From contig JAAYQI010000243.1 of assembly GCA_012519385.1 (NCBI GenBank), positions 1-43,761 on the forward strand: 43,761 bases of DNA. The letters run 5' to 3'. Below are positions 17,053 through 27,583 of the stretch, in pieces. Both the position numbers and the translations under genes were made by a program. The notes under the pieces are model-generated. The model worked only from the letters and a program-made list of their open reading frames with translations, searched no databases and was not told the DNA's origin. Position 1 is the first letter of the stretch, and every line of letters begins with the position of its first letter. Source of the DNA: Candidatus Epulonipiscium sp. GTDB lineage: Bacteria; Bacillota; Clostridia; Lachnospirales; Anaerotignaceae.

Positions 17053-18267
17053 CTATTCGTCCTCTTTTATAATGGGTAGCTTAATCTGCTGTCCAACTCG
17101 AATGATATTCCCATTGGTGATACCGTTAAACTCCATAACGGTTTTCAGCATATCGTCCGAACCATATTCCTGTCTTACAATTTTTGTTAGGTTCTCGTTA
17201 TTTGTTACGTAGTGGATTTTGTATTCTGGCTGTGGTTGGCTTTCCTCTTTTGCAGCATTGTTGCTGTCTTCTATCGGCTTTTCTATTTCTTCATCATCTT
17301 TTGGACTTTCAGCCGCTTCCTTCACACTTTCCTTTTCATCCTTTTCCTCAGGGCTTGTTTCTGGCAAAATTTCCTCTGTTTCTTCCTCAGAATTGGCAGG
17401 AATAAAAACATTATCCTCAGAAATGGGCAGTTCCTTTTTTTCAATAACATCTACTGTCCCTATTTTATCCACTTCATTATATACAGTGGTTTCTTTATTA
17501 TCCTCAAGAAATCGTTCATATGTTACAATTCCTACTGCAACAGCAACTAAAACCACCATGGCTTTAGAAAAAATTGCTTGTAGCTTTTTTTTCTTTTCCT
17601 CTGCAATGGTTTTTAAATCCTTATCTTTATCTATTGATACTAAAACATCCTGCAAATCTTTCAGTACTTCTCCAAAGGAATGATAAATATCCTTTTCACA
17701 CTTTTCCACTATAATCTTTAATTTGGGATTTTTTTCTATTTCTTCTTCCCTAAAAAGCTGATACATGATTATTTTAAAATAGTTATAAACCGCACTATTT
17801 TGGCTTTTATCTGCTTCATCAGCAAAAAAACGATAGTTGAACCCAACTACATTATCATTAAACAAAATATTTTCCCATTGCAAAACATTGGCTTTTAGTA
17901 CATTGGGAAAGCTTCCGTTTTCCATAAGGGTATGCAGTATTTTTTGTCCTAAAAGAGCCCTAAATTCAAAGGGCAACTTCTGTGAGGTTAATACCTTTTT
18001 TAAATTCATACCTTCTGTATAACAAAACACCACATAAAGCTTAGAATCTTCTGTAAAATACTCAACAAAATCTGTTAAACCACAGTCTGGAAACGTGATT
18101 ACCTGTGAAATATATTGATTAATGATTTCTCTTTGGCAAATTTCGTTAATAAGAACATATTTGTCCCGTTCGCCCTCATTTCTTTGGGCTATATAGCAGT
18201 TAATTCTGTTGTCAGAACACAATACCTTTAGCACTGTGTACTTTTGTACAAGCCTTGAATTCTGCAC
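17053..18267 (-). CDS. Kinase-like (probable pseudokinase) cytosolic domain, TM, extracytoplasmic LysM protein
   Basis: 404 aa; N-terminal about 220 aa resembles the kinase fold (DCGLTDFVEYFTEDSKLYVVFCYTEGMNLKKVL...ENILFNDNVVGFNY) without catalytic HRD/DFG; TM KAMVVLVAVAVGIVTYERF; acidic linker; C-terminal LysM IHYVTNNENLTKIVRQEYGSDDMLKTVMEFNGITNGNIIRVGQQIKLP. Confidence 0.6.
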   Translation of the reverse strand: MQNSRLVQKYTVLKVLCSDNRINCYIAQRNEGERDKYVLINEICQREIINQYISQVITFPDCGLTDFVEYFTEDSKLYVVFCYTEGMNLKKVLTSQKLPFEFRALLGQKILHTLMENGSFPNVLKANVLQWENILFNDNVVGFNYRFFADEADKSQNSAVYNYFKIIMYQLFREEEIEKNPKLKIIVEKCEKDIYHSFGEVLKDLQDVLVSIDKDKDLKTIAEEKKKKLQAIFSKAMVVLVAVAVGIVTYERFLEDNKETTVYNEVDKIGTVDVIEKKELPISEDNVFIPANSEEETEEILPETSPEEKDEKESVKEAAESPKDDEEIEKPIEDSNNAAKEESQPQPEYKIHYVTNNENLTKIVRQEYGSDDMLKTVMEFNGITNGNIIRVGQQIKLPIIKEDE

Positions 18268-18295
18268 CTTTCTTCCTCCTTCCCATCCACGAAGG

Positions 18296-20056
18296 CTATC
18301 TTTGCTTTACCACAACAAAGGCTGTAGCTTTTTTATTGGGATATTTAACACTTTCTACCGTAATCTCATATACACCCTCTTGGGTAGGGGCTTCATATAC
18401 TCCATGAATATCTATTTGTCCGCCTTTTTCTTCGGTAACAAACCATCTGCATTCTTGGTTGTCAGTTCCATTTACCTGAGCACTGAATTTAAATTTTTCC
18501 CTTGGGGCAATTTTTATAGTATCAGGAACGATGGAAATGGTAACTCCGCTTACTTCAGTTGGATTATTTATTTTGGTACTTTCATTCTTTACTGCCCACC
18601 ACTGAATACCCACAGAGGTATACTCCGAATCCTCTAGGCACTTTACTACAATGCGGAATGTTCCCTTTTGAGGATAAGATATTACCGCCACGCTGACTTT
18701 TGGAAGATAGCTGTCAAACATACTTCCCGAAAGAATACTCATATCTCCAAAAAATGCTTTGTCTTGGTCGTAGATACCATTTCCCTCGGCTTTCTCCTCC
18801 ACAGCAGTAGAAATAAGCACATTGCCCTGCCCAAGGCCATGGGCAATTTCATCACTGAAATAAACTTTATTTTTACATTTTAAATCTATGTAAATAGTTT
18901 CTTTTCCGTTAACCATCTTTTTTTCTTCTTTAGGCAGTTCCTTTGTTTCCTTTTTTAGTGGAACTGCTATGGCTTCTTTTTCTCTTTTTGCAATACTGTT
19001 TTTTTCTTCCTCCATCAGCAAATACAGCATGCTGTTACTAAGCACATACTGTTTAAAAGGTAACCTTTCAAAATCAACAATAGAATAATCACTGCCTCTT
19101 TTAATAATTCTAAACTTAGCAAGATAAATGCTGTTTTCTGCATTCAAGTTCAGCACATCATCAAAATGTTTCTTTAAATAACGTGAAATAACAGCTTCAT
19201 TCCGACTGTCTTTGGTTATTTTCATAAACATTTTCTGCTGTTCCTCTACTGCTTCTTTTTCAGAACCAATGGAAATTCTGCTTTCCAAAGGATTCACTGT
19301 TAAAATTACATCTGCATCTTCCACATCTTTTGCAACAGCGTGCAATTTAATTTCCGTCTTTTTATAAGCAGTGATATCATCATCACAATAATAAACTCGA
19401 AGATTACTGCCATCCACTGCCTTTATGTAATCAGATTCTATAATATAGTCCAGTTCCACCGCCCTTGGCAAATTGGTTTTTTCTACCTGCACCGTTATTT
19501 CAAAATCTTGCCCACCCTTTACATAAGCAGGTACTTTTTGCGTAATTTTTAGACCCTTTTTCTCAAATATTACTTTTGTATAATTTTTAAGCCTGTCCAT
19601 AGAAAAAATTGTATTTTCGTTGACATAGCTTGTTAAATAAATTTTGTACCCTTCTGCAATTCTGTTATAATTATTCCCCTGCTCCTGTGGATTGCCTGCA
19701 ATGGAGTGCATCAGTTCCTTATTTTCTTCATTATAGTCAATGCAAAGATACACGTTATCGGTATCTTCAATTTCATAAAACCCGTCTATTACATTCAGCT
19801 TTTTGGTTACACTTTCCTCCATAACAATTTCCCTGCCCTGATAATCCAATGCCATACCAGCTTCAATGGAAATGGTTTTATCATCTAGAACAATGGTGTT
19901 TAAACCGCAAACAACACCAGCACCCTTTGTTAAATAGTTTTGCATTCGTCTTTTATCGTTCACATATTTTTGCTCATCCTCAAAATCACGTACTGTTAAA
20001 AGCTTGCCGTAAAAGTAATTATTTCTTTCAAAAGGATAATATTTTTTATTTTTCAT
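18296..20056 (-). CDS. eCIS-associated baseplate/fibre accessory protein with C-terminal Ig-like (Big-like) domain
   Basis: 586 aa; N-terminus FERNNYFYGKLLTVRDFEDEQKYVNDKRRMQNYLTKGAGVVCGLNTIV...IEAGMALDYQGREIVM resembles the RPRYFxGQLLTxxDF..EQxYxxxKRRxHNRxLHGxGVVCGL family in eCIS clusters; C-term VSGVTISIVPDTIKIAPREKFKFSAQVNG. Confidence 0.6.
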   Translation of the reverse strand: MKNKKYYPFERNNYFYGKLLTVRDFEDEQKYVNDKRRMQNYLTKGAGVVCGLNTIVLDDKTISIEAGMALDYQGREIVMEESVTKKLNVIDGFYEIEDTDNVYLCIDYNEENKELMHSIAGNPQEQGNNYNRIAEGYKIYLTSYVNENTIFSMDRLKNYTKVIFEKKGLKITQKVPAYVKGGQDFEITVQVEKTNLPRAVELDYIIESDYIKAVDGSNLRVYYCDDDITAYKKTEIKLHAVAKDVEDADVILTVNPLESRISIGSEKEAVEEQQKMFMKITKDSRNEAVISRYLKKHFDDVLNLNAENSIYLAKFRIIKRGSDYSIVDFERLPFKQYVLSNSMLYLLMEEEKNSIAKREKEAIAVPLKKETKELPKEEKKMVNGKETIYIDLKCKNKVYFSDEIAHGLGQGNVLISTAVEEKAEGNGIYDQDKAFFGDMSILSGSMFDSYLPKVSVAVISYPQKGTFRIVVKCLEDSEYTSVGIQWWAVKNESTKINNPTEVSGVTISIVPDTIKIAPREKFKFSAQVNGTDNQECRWFVTEEKGGQIDIHGVYEAPTQEGVYEITVESVKYPNKKATAFVVVKQR

Positions 20057-20066
20057 GTAAATCCTC

Positions 20067-21203
20067 CTAATTACAGATTATAGAGTCAAAGGGCATTGCA
20101 AAATTATCGTTTATTTCCATTCGAGAGCTTTCACCAAGACAGCTATTTACGCCCAAATACGTATATTCCCCTAAAATCATAGCGGGCTTTAGCACCACCA
20201 AATTTGCATTGGTATATGCTGGTTTAAAAGACTCTACTATTTTTTTCACATTTTGAAGGCTTTCGGTATTTTTAATCCAACTGTCTTCCACAAATACAAA
20301 GAATGAATAGATATCATCGGAATATAATCTTTTTGCATCATCATCATAGGTTCTTCCTTCGTAAAACTCTAATATTTTATAGGTTTCTAATATTTTAGGT
20401 GTATTGCCCAAATATAACGTCAAAACCTGTTCCATACACTCTTTTGTTCCTTTTTTTTGATAGAATGCAAAGCTGTTTTTTACAAAGGCTTTAAACTTTT
20501 CTTCCTCCCATATAAGGGGGTATTCTATTCCTACCCATTTCGAAAGCCAAAGCAAAAACTCTCTGTCTGTAAAATCTATATCAAAATATTTAGATACATT
20601 ATCAATTTCATGCTGTAAATCATAAATTAAAGATTGGTACAGTCCCAAAAACCTACTTAAAAATTGGAAATTTTCCTTATTTTCTCTATAAAATGCTGGC
20701 AGATATTCTATAATGGATTCCAACGGAAATTCTATCTCAAGGTCACGAATTTCTGTGCTTTTATTATCAAATGTCACCATTTCAATTTTAAACCACAAAT
20801 ATCTTCCCTTTGCACTATGCAAAAGCATATCTTCCGTGTTTTTTTCTATTTTTATCCATAATTTGTCCAAGTAATAAAGCTTTTCTGTTATGTGAACAGA
20901 AAAATCCTCTATAAACTCTTCGAGGTTGATTTTCTCATCTTCTAGGTAAACTTCCTTTTCGTCAGAAGAAAAATAGGATACTGTAATATAGCTTTCACCA
21001 GGAGCAGTAAAGTTGATTTTAAGCCTACTCCATACAGTTTCCTTTTCCCCACTATCTAAGGCAGTAGAGATATATACCGCCTTTTGGGCACTTTCTCCTA
21101 ATTCCTCTGGAATAGCCTTCAGACACCCTTTCTCATAGGTACAGCCATGAAATATGCCAGAATTCCATAGCTCTTCATTATAAACAAATCTTTTTCTGCT
21201 CAA
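20067..21203 (-). CDS. Phage tail protein I-like baseplate protein
   Basis: 378 aa; IIEYLPAFYRENKENFQFLSRFLGLYQSLIYDLQHEIDNVSKYFDIDFTDREFLLWLSKWVGIEYP...FYQKKGTKECMEQVLTLYLG matches tail protein I-like proteins. Confidence 0.8.
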   Translation of the reverse strand: MSRKRFVYNEELWNSGIFHGCTYEKGCLKAIPEELGESAQKAVYISTALDSGEKETVWSRLKINFTAPGESYITVSYFSSDEKEVYLEDEKINLEEFIEDFSVHITEKLYYLDKLWIKIEKNTEDMLLHSAKGRYLWFKIEMVTFDNKSTEIRDLEIEFPLESIIEYLPAFYRENKENFQFLSRFLGLYQSLIYDLQHEIDNVSKYFDIDFTDREFLLWLSKWVGIEYPLIWEEEKFKAFVKNSFAFYQKKGTKECMEQVLTLYLGNTPKILETYKILEFYEGRTYDDDAKRLYSDDIYSFFVFVEDSWIKNTESLQNVKKIVESFKPAYTNANLVVLKPAMILGEYTYLGVNSCLGESSRMEINDNFAMPFDSIICN

Positions 21204-21219
21204 AATTCATTCCTTCTCC

Positions 21220-23355
21220 CTATGAAAGCATTATTTGATTACTTCGTATAAATACTCTTGCATGGGGAGGTATTTGTATATCTCCGAATGCATTTTTTGT
21301 AACAATTTCCACTGGAAAATCCAACTGTAAATACTTTATAAACTGGGTGCATTCCAATGATTCTAATAAATTATAAATCGTTCCGTAATATATGGTTACT
21401 CCCAGCATATTCTGTTGTAGATTGTCAATATAATCTCTTAAGGTTTTATCCACAAGGTTAGCGGTGTTTTCCCCTTTGGTGTTCACCCTTATTTCACCAA
21501 AGATATCAATTGGAATATAAACAGGAACCGTAACATAAAGCCTTGTAGTAATAAGCTTAAATTTACTTACATATCTTCTTACATTTTCTACATAGCCCTC
21601 TAGTGTCTCCTTGGTTTTTACCCTACAATAGGGCTCAACCACAAGGGTTATGGCATTTTCAGCCTTTATTTCGGGGTATCCCCTCATGCCTGGTTTGTAT
21701 AAAGGAATCACTGTAACCTGACCAAGCTTTAACCCTGGTGTTTTTGTAGCAATCTCCTTGTAATCTGTAACATTAACTGCACGCCGTGTTTCGTTGACAC
21801 TACTACGCAATTTTTTGATTAATTTTTCTGTACTATCTCCTTTACTACCACCTCTTGCACTTCTATAATGAAAAATTTTAATATTGCCAAAGCGTTCCTT
21901 TTGCTGAAACTCGTCCAATGTAAAGGCTTTCACCCATCCTTTTTCTGCTTTTGTTACAGCACAAGACGTAATGCAAATATTATCCCTGCCCCAATATGGT
22001 ACTTTTCCTGTAATGTTATCTCCAAAACCAATGACTCCATTTTGTTCATTGAAAATATAGCATTGCTCGTCCCTTTCACAGCTGTCTAATGTTTCTGCTT
22101 TATTCCATATTTGCCAACCCTCTTGGGATTTCACCATAATTTCAAAAGAGTCATATAAAATATTCTGAACCCCTTGAATTTCAAATTCCTGATTTGCCGT
22201 AGCATCGCTTGAGCCAATTATTCTCTTGTTATAAAACTCATTACTATAAATAACCAAGCGAAAAACCACATCATCTTTGTGGCAACCTTCAAAATTTTTA
22301 AACAACCTTGCCCTCTCCGAGGTTCCCAGTTGAATGGAGCCATCCTCATGTTCCTTTAAAACATACAAAATCCCAATATCCTCTGCCCTATGAAAATAAT
22401 TTTTATCCTTAATATAAAGCTGATGCTGGTTTTCATAGGCCAATGCCGACCAAAATCTCATTTCATTTTTTTCAAACTCTTGATAGGTAACGTCAATGGT
22501 TTCACATAAGCTTTCCTTTTGGGAAAACGTAAGGCTATTCAGCATAATAAAAGAAAGCTTGGGTGGCTGTTCATAGCCATATTTTTTGCTCACTGCCCTT
22601 ATAAAAAATGCCGTTTTGTCTTTTTCGCCTTCAAACTCATTCATTTCACCTGGAAAGGAAAGGCATATACTTCCTGAAAATAACAATCCATAGGTTTCAT
22701 CAGAAAGCACTTCCATTTCATACCATCCCAAATTTCCATTTTCTGTTCCGTAATATTCCCACATTATTTCAGAAAGAGGATAAAAACTTTCCCAACCATC
22801 TACAGGATTACGCCCTATTTCCTCTCGTAACTGAAAGTAAAGCTGAATAGAATCTTTCGAAAGAGGTTTTTGAAAACCAATATAAAAAACCTTGTTTTCC
22901 TCCCTTTCTTCAAAAACCACCATACTCCGGTCTAAGTCATAAGGATTATAGGGATAAAGCTGACGGCCATTGCCTGTAAAACAAATGCTGTTTGCATATA
23001 TTTTTCTTGTTTGGTCTGTTTCAAAAATCAAATCGTCTAAAATGATTTTTGTGCCCCTTGGAATCACCCTGTCCTCCTCAGGAACTAGGGCTACCTCGGT
23101 TACGGCACAACTATTTTTTTGGGGTACAATATTCATAAGTTTCAGAAACTTCATTAAATTTCTTGTACCGATTTTATCAATATCTTTTTGCTGTTCCACC
23201 TTAATTGCTGCCAAAAGCTCCACAAAGGTAACGCCTGGGTCATGAACATTCCTGTCCTCCCACCCGCTACCATATTGATTCATGCGGTTCATTATAGTTT
23301 CTACAATGCTATTTAGTTCTTGGTCGTTTAAATTTGGCAAAGGCAGCATAGGCAT
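21220..23355 (-). CDS. Baseplate J-like protein (putative baseplate assembly protein)
   Basis: 711 aa; LPNLNDQELNSIVETIMNRMNQYGSGWEDRNVHDPGVTFVELLAAIK..., YRSARGGSKGDSTEKLIKKLRSSVNETRRAVNVTDYKEIATKTPGLKLGQVTVIPLY. Confidence 0.88.
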   Translation of the reverse strand: MPMLPLPNLNDQELNSIVETIMNRMNQYGSGWEDRNVHDPGVTFVELLAAIKVEQQKDIDKIGTRNLMKFLKLMNIVPQKNSCAVTEVALVPEEDRVIPRGTKIILDDLIFETDQTRKIYANSICFTGNGRQLYPYNPYDLDRSMVVFEEREENKVFYIGFQKPLSKDSIQLYFQLREEIGRNPVDGWESFYPLSEIMWEYYGTENGNLGWYEMEVLSDETYGLLFSGSICLSFPGEMNEFEGEKDKTAFFIRAVSKKYGYEQPPKLSFIMLNSLTFSQKESLCETIDVTYQEFEKNEMRFWSALAYENQHQLYIKDKNYFHRAEDIGILYVLKEHEDGSIQLGTSERARLFKNFEGCHKDDVVFRLVIYSNEFYNKRIIGSSDATANQEFEIQGVQNILYDSFEIMVKSQEGWQIWNKAETLDSCERDEQCYIFNEQNGVIGFGDNITGKVPYWGRDNICITSCAVTKAEKGWVKAFTLDEFQQKERFGNIKIFHYRSARGGSKGDSTEKLIKKLRSSVNETRRAVNVTDYKEIATKTPGLKLGQVTVIPLYKPGMRGYPEIKAENAITLVVEPYCRVKTKETLEGYVENVRRYVSKFKLITTRLYVTVPVYIPIDIFGEIRVNTKGENTANLVDKTLRDYIDNLQQNMLGVTIYYGTIYNLLESLECTQFIKYLQLDFPVEIVTKNAFGDIQIPPHARVFIRSNQIMLS

Positions 23356-23361
23356 CTCCTT

Positions 23362-26300
23362 CTATATCATACTAATTTCAATTTCGTGAGTTCCATTTAT
23401 TGGTACTGCAAAAGGTAATGAAAAAATATCATCATAGTCTATTTCTTTTCTGCTTCCTCTCTTCTTTTCGTAACAGAAAATATAAAGCCGCTGTATTTCT
23501 ACCATGTTATCTATATTTTTTATGTAGTTATATAACTTCATTTTGTTGGGCAAATTACCCATTTTAAAGCCTTTCCCATCAAAATTGCCTGTAATGGGGT
23601 TTAAATATTTTTCTAGCTTGGTTTCCATTTCCTTATAAACCTGCTGATAATGATTGTAACTTTTAACAGAAACCTCAATATGCACACAATACTCTATATA
23701 CTGTGCTTCTATTATTTGTATCTTGTTGCCTATGGTTAAAACTGCCGGTGCTTTCATGGCAAACTGGGCGTTCACATTCTTTTTAATTTCCTCAAAATAA
23801 CTGTCTGGACCATTCACAACAAGAGGTAGAATGCCCACAACAATCGTGCCATGAGCGAATTGACCATTTGCGTTTACACCAGTCGCTGTTTTCACATCTA
23901 CAATATTTCTGTCTGCCTGCTTTGCTATCACAGAAAAATCCTCTTGAGAAACCACCTTGTTTTGGTGCTTTAATATACCCACGCAACGTTTCACTGCTTC
24001 ATTCAGTTTTTCTCTGTTACAACCCCCGCAAATCGCTTCCAAATTTTTAACACTATCCACAAAAGGTACTGCATCAGAAAAACCTTCTATCTGAAATGGT
24101 GCAAAATTTCCCTTAGCGCCAACAGAAACTGTATATTCCACCTTAATGCTCTCCTTATCTCTGGCATAAGGTATTTTTCCATGAATCCCATCTCCAAACT
24201 GAATGAAGTTGTTTTCCTCATCCAGCACATATACTGGGTCTTCTGGGCCAAACTCCGCTAAATCTTTCACTCTTTTCCATAGAACCCAGTATTCCGTAAG
24301 TAGTCCCTTTTCATCTTCCTCTGTAAAAATATTGCTTTTTTCACCTTGTTTAAAGCTATATCTATCTTCACCAATTAAGGTTTCTGCCTCGTCCACCCAT
24401 ACATTTAAAGAAAGAATATTTGGCGTACTTAAGTGACATTTCTTATTGGGTTCATCCTTTTCCAAATAAAAATATTCGGTGTTCATTTTTTCCTTCTGCT
24501 CTATGCCAACGGTGTTAAAGTAAATACCTTTTAGCTTGGGCAGTAACTCTCTGTCTTTATCTCCAACGCTATCATACTTCTTATCTATATTAACCAGACG
24601 TATCCAAAAGCTTTCCTTGCCAAATAAGGTTTTGGGACGAAAGTTATCCTTACACAAAAAGGTTACAATGCCGCTTTTTTGGAAACATAACGTCTCATCC
24701 TGTATTTTCAGTTCGTTCCACTTTGAAACTCCATTTACGCTACCCCAATATTCCCATTTTAAAGATGGTAGCTTGGATAAACTTATGCCCTGCTTCATAA
24801 AATAAAGCTTAATTGGGCCACCCTTCATTGCCTTGGCAAGGGACAAATATACAGCAGGATACTCCTCTTTTCCCATTCCAGACATTTGAATTTCCTGATT
24901 ATTAAGCCCTTGGAAAAAAGATACCTTCATATCCTTTTGAACAAAAATTCCATCCACACAAACCGAATCATTTTTATAGCTATACTCTGCAAGAACTTCT
25001 TTCACAAAAGGGGCCTTATAGCGTCCGCCAACATGAAAGGCATTGTTTACTAATAAAATCCTTGCCCGAATCCACATTCCGTAATCTGCTCCAACAAAGG
25101 CAGTATCCATATCCTTAGGGCAGTAAAAACTAAATGTTTTTACCTGATTATCTGTATTCTTGAAAAAATCTTCATAGCGGTTATCCTCAAAAAGCCTTGC
25201 CCAGCCGTTTCCATTCCAGTATTCCCAAAGCACCTTTTGAATATGAATATCCTGCTTTTCAGGTTCTTTTACTTCCTCTTCTCGAATTAAAGGCTTCCAC
25301 TTTATTTCCTTTGGGTCAACAACTTCCTCTGCAAACTCCTCCATCTCTCCAAAAGAAAAGGTAAGATTTACCCATGCCCCCCGCTTGGTGAATGCTTGAT
25401 TGCAGTTAATATAAAAATCGTCATAAACACTGAATTTTTCTCCAAATGGCGTAAAATTTTTTTTTGCAAGGGAAATGTCATTATGATAAAGGCTATCTGG
25501 AGAAATTCCACAAGACGCAGAAGATACATGAAAGCCTGTAAAGGAAATATCTTCATACTCATTGGGAGCTAATATACTACAGCGAAGCCATCGGCTAGCT
25601 TCTTCAAAGCATTCTGTAAAAGCAATTTCCTCCTCAATAGAAAGATGAATTTGGTTGCTCACTGCCTTTTTATTATAGATAGGTTTCCAACCATCCTCCG
25701 TTAAATATTCCCATACTGCCACTTCCTCATTTGCCAAAAGCTGTGCGGTTCTTTCCTGAGAATAAGGCTTTTGGCTATGCAAAACTGTTAATACAATCAT
25801 ACCTCCAGCTTCTACAAAAAAAACCTCGTCACTACATAGAAAAAAAGCATATTTTTGTAAATTTTCACTGCCATAAAAATCAAACAGCCTAAACCCTTGG
25901 AAATACTTTTCATCGGAATAATCATATTCCTTTACAATTTTGTTTAACTGAGTACTTACGCTGTAAATTTCCTTCACATAGTTATCTACAGCCAGTAAAT
26001 CATCCCTTATTTCAAAAGTAACTCTCTGGTTTTCCGCATCCTGCCCATAAACAGCCGTGCCTTTATGAATTTCAACACCTACATCCGTTCCCTCATTCAT
26101 TTTGATGGTGACAAAACCCTTAGAGGAAATACATGGAAGAATATCTGCCCCAATTAAGTTCAAAAAGTAAATCAAGTTTTTATAAGGAATTTTATTATAG
26201 CGTTGCAATGTTTCTTCAAACATTTGGGCAAACATTTTTGTAAGTATATGCCCAGGGTCCTCGTCTGCATATTCCGTACTCCACTCAGGAACATAGCTTT

Positions 26301-26367
26301 GGGCAAGCTGAATAATCTGCCTATAAATATCCTCTTTTGTTCTTTTATCTATTATGGGAAATTCCAT
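23362..26367 (-). CDS. Large baseplate J/gp47-like protein (Afp11-like)
   Basis: FPIIDKRTKEDIYRQIIQLAQSYVPEWSTEYADEDPGHILTKMFAQMFEETLQRYN..., QFGDGIHGKIPYARDKESIKVEY. Start refined from 26430 to the ATG at 26367 behind AGAGGTGAG. Confidence 0.88.
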   Translation of the reverse strand: MEFPIIDKRTKEDIYRQIIQLAQSYVPEWSTEYADEDPGHILTKMFAQMFEETLQRYNKIPYKNLIYFLNLIGADILPCISSKGFVTIKMNEGTDVGVEIHKGTAVYGQDAENQRVTFEIRDDLLAVDNYVKEIYSVSTQLNKIVKEYDYSDEKYFQGFRLFDFYGSENLQKYAFFLCSDEVFFVEAGGMIVLTVLHSQKPYSQERTAQLLANEEVAVWEYLTEDGWKPIYNKKAVSNQIHLSIEEEIAFTECFEEASRWLRCSILAPNEYEDISFTGFHVSSASCGISPDSLYHNDISLAKKNFTPFGEKFSVYDDFYINCNQAFTKRGAWVNLTFSFGEMEEFAEEVVDPKEIKWKPLIREEEVKEPEKQDIHIQKVLWEYWNGNGWARLFEDNRYEDFFKNTDNQVKTFSFYCPKDMDTAFVGADYGMWIRARILLVNNAFHVGGRYKAPFVKEVLAEYSYKNDSVCVDGIFVQKDMKVSFFQGLNNQEIQMSGMGKEEYPAVYLSLAKAMKGGPIKLYFMKQGISLSKLPSLKWEYWGSVNGVSKWNELKIQDETLCFQKSGIVTFLCKDNFRPKTLFGKESFWIRLVNIDKKYDSVGDKDRELLPKLKGIYFNTVGIEQKEKMNTEYFYLEKDEPNKKCHLSTPNILSLNVWVDEAETLIGEDRYSFKQGEKSNIFTEEDEKGLLTEYWVLWKRVKDLAEFGPEDPVYVLDEENNFIQFGDGIHGKIPYARDKESIKVEYTVSVGAKGNFAPFQIEGFSDAVPFVDSVKNLEAICGGCNREKLNEAVKRCVGILKHQNKVVSQEDFSVIAKQADRNIVDVKTATGVNANGQFAHGTIVVGILPLVVNGPDSYFEEIKKNVNAQFAMKAPAVLTIGNKIQIIEAQYIEYCVHIEVSVKSYNHYQQVYKEMETKLEKYLNPITGNFDGKGFKMGNLPNKMKLYNYIKNIDNMVEIQRLYIFCYEKKRGSRKEIDYDDIFSLPFAVPINGTHEIEISMI

Positions 26368-26435
26368 GTGCTCACCTCTTTTTTGGCACTCATTTTTATA
26401 AATCTTGGTTCCTGGTAATAGTTCATCCATATTTT

Positions 26436-26816
26436 TTAGTGTTCTAGTAAACTGAATACGTAATTAATATTGTCCGCTTCTCTTATTTCAGGAATGATAT
26501 AGCTTATGGTAATTACCAGTCTGCTGTCATCCCCTACATCATGCAGTATACCAACATCCACATTGTATACACGTTTTTCCCATTTAATAATGCTTCTAAG
26601 TACCTCTTCACGTATTGCCTTAACTAGTTCATAGGTAATGGGTTCAAACATAAATCTGTATAAATTACAGCCATAATCCCTGTGCAAGAGCCTTTCTCCT
26701 GGCACTGTGCTTAGAAGAATCATGATAGACTGACGAATATCACTTTTTATATCCGTAACCTTTATTTTTCCTGTTTTAGGATCTACCATAACAGGAAAAT
26801 TCCAGCCCCTTTCCAT
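26436..26816 (-). CDS. GPW/gp25 baseplate wedge protein (Afp9-like)
   Basis: 126 aa; DIRQSIMILLSTVPGERLLHRDYGCNLYRFMFEP is the gp25 signature. Confidence 0.95.
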   Translation of the reverse strand: MERGWNFPVMVDPKTGKIKVTDIKSDIRQSIMILLSTVPGERLLHRDYGCNLYRFMFEPITYELVKAIREEVLRSIIKWEKRVYNVDVGILHDVGDDSRLVITISYIIPEIREADNINYVFSLLEH

Positions 26817-26827
26817 AAAAACCCCTC

Positions 26828-27583
26828 CTAGTTTGCCTTAACTACTGCACCCTTTAAGTTTAATGGCCCATCCGATTTAATGTTGATATTGCTTGATGCC
26901 TTAATATCCAGCATACTCTTGGCTTCAATAGAAATTTGCTGAGATTTCAGTTTTAAGGATTGACTGCTTTCAATAGAAACACTGTTTCCGCTTCCATCTA
27001 ATTTCATTGTAGAATTGCCCGAATTGATAACAATTTTTTTCTCTGCCGTAACATTAACAATTCCGTTTTTTGAATCTATTTGCACAAGGTTTTTTCCCGA
27101 TTTATCTTTAATGTTAATTACTTCCTTTTCATCTTCTAAGGAAATTGTAAGGAGTTTTGGGGTTTTAATCTCAATGGAATCCTTGTCATCTTCGTCTTTA
27201 AATATAATCTCGTGTCCGTTTTTGGTTTTAATTTTCCGTATAGTATTTTTCTTATCTTTAATTTCCACAGGCGGCTTATAATTTTGGTTCCAAAGAGAGC
27301 CAATTACATAAGGTCTAACAATATCTCCATCGCTGAAAGCAACCAAAACTTCATCCCCTATTTCAGGGAAGAAAAACATACCCCATTGTTTCCCTGTCAT
27401 TGGGGTAACAATACGTATAAAATCTGTTTCATACTCCGAAGTATCACGGTTCAATAACTTCACCTTGATTCGCCCTAGCTTTTCAGGGTCTTCTATATCT
27501 GTAACAATACCAACCGTAACGCCAAAAAATCTGGAGTTTCCCATATTGTTATCATCAAAGCCCATTAATTTTGTTATGCTCAT
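26828..27583 (-). CDS. Spike protein, gpV/gp5-C (VgrG C-terminal-like)
   Basis: 251 aa; GVTVGIVTDIEDPEKLGRIKVKLLNRD...MTGKQWGMFFFPEIGDEVLVAFSDGDIVRPYVIGSLWN followed by a beta-helix-like repeat. ATGA overlap with the upstream hub gene. Confidence 0.93.
   Translation of the reverse strand: MSITKLMGFDDNNMGNSRFFGVTVGIVTDIEDPEKLGRIKVKLLNRDTSEYETDFIRIVTPMTGKQWGMFFFPEIGDEVLVAFSDGDIVRPYVIGSLWNQNYKPPVEIKDKKNTIRKIKTKNGHEIIFKDEDDKDSIEIKTPKLLTISLEDEKEVINIKDKSGKNLVQIDSKNGIVNVTAEKKIVINSGNSTMKLDGSGNSVSIESSQSLKLKSQQISIEAKSMLDIKASSNINIKSDGPLNLKGAVVKAN

Noticed and set aside
17219-17683. 154-aa plus-strand ORF (Ser-rich)
   Set aside because: Antisense to the kinase-like/LysM gene, mirrors its acidic low-complexity linker, no SD; shadow ORF.
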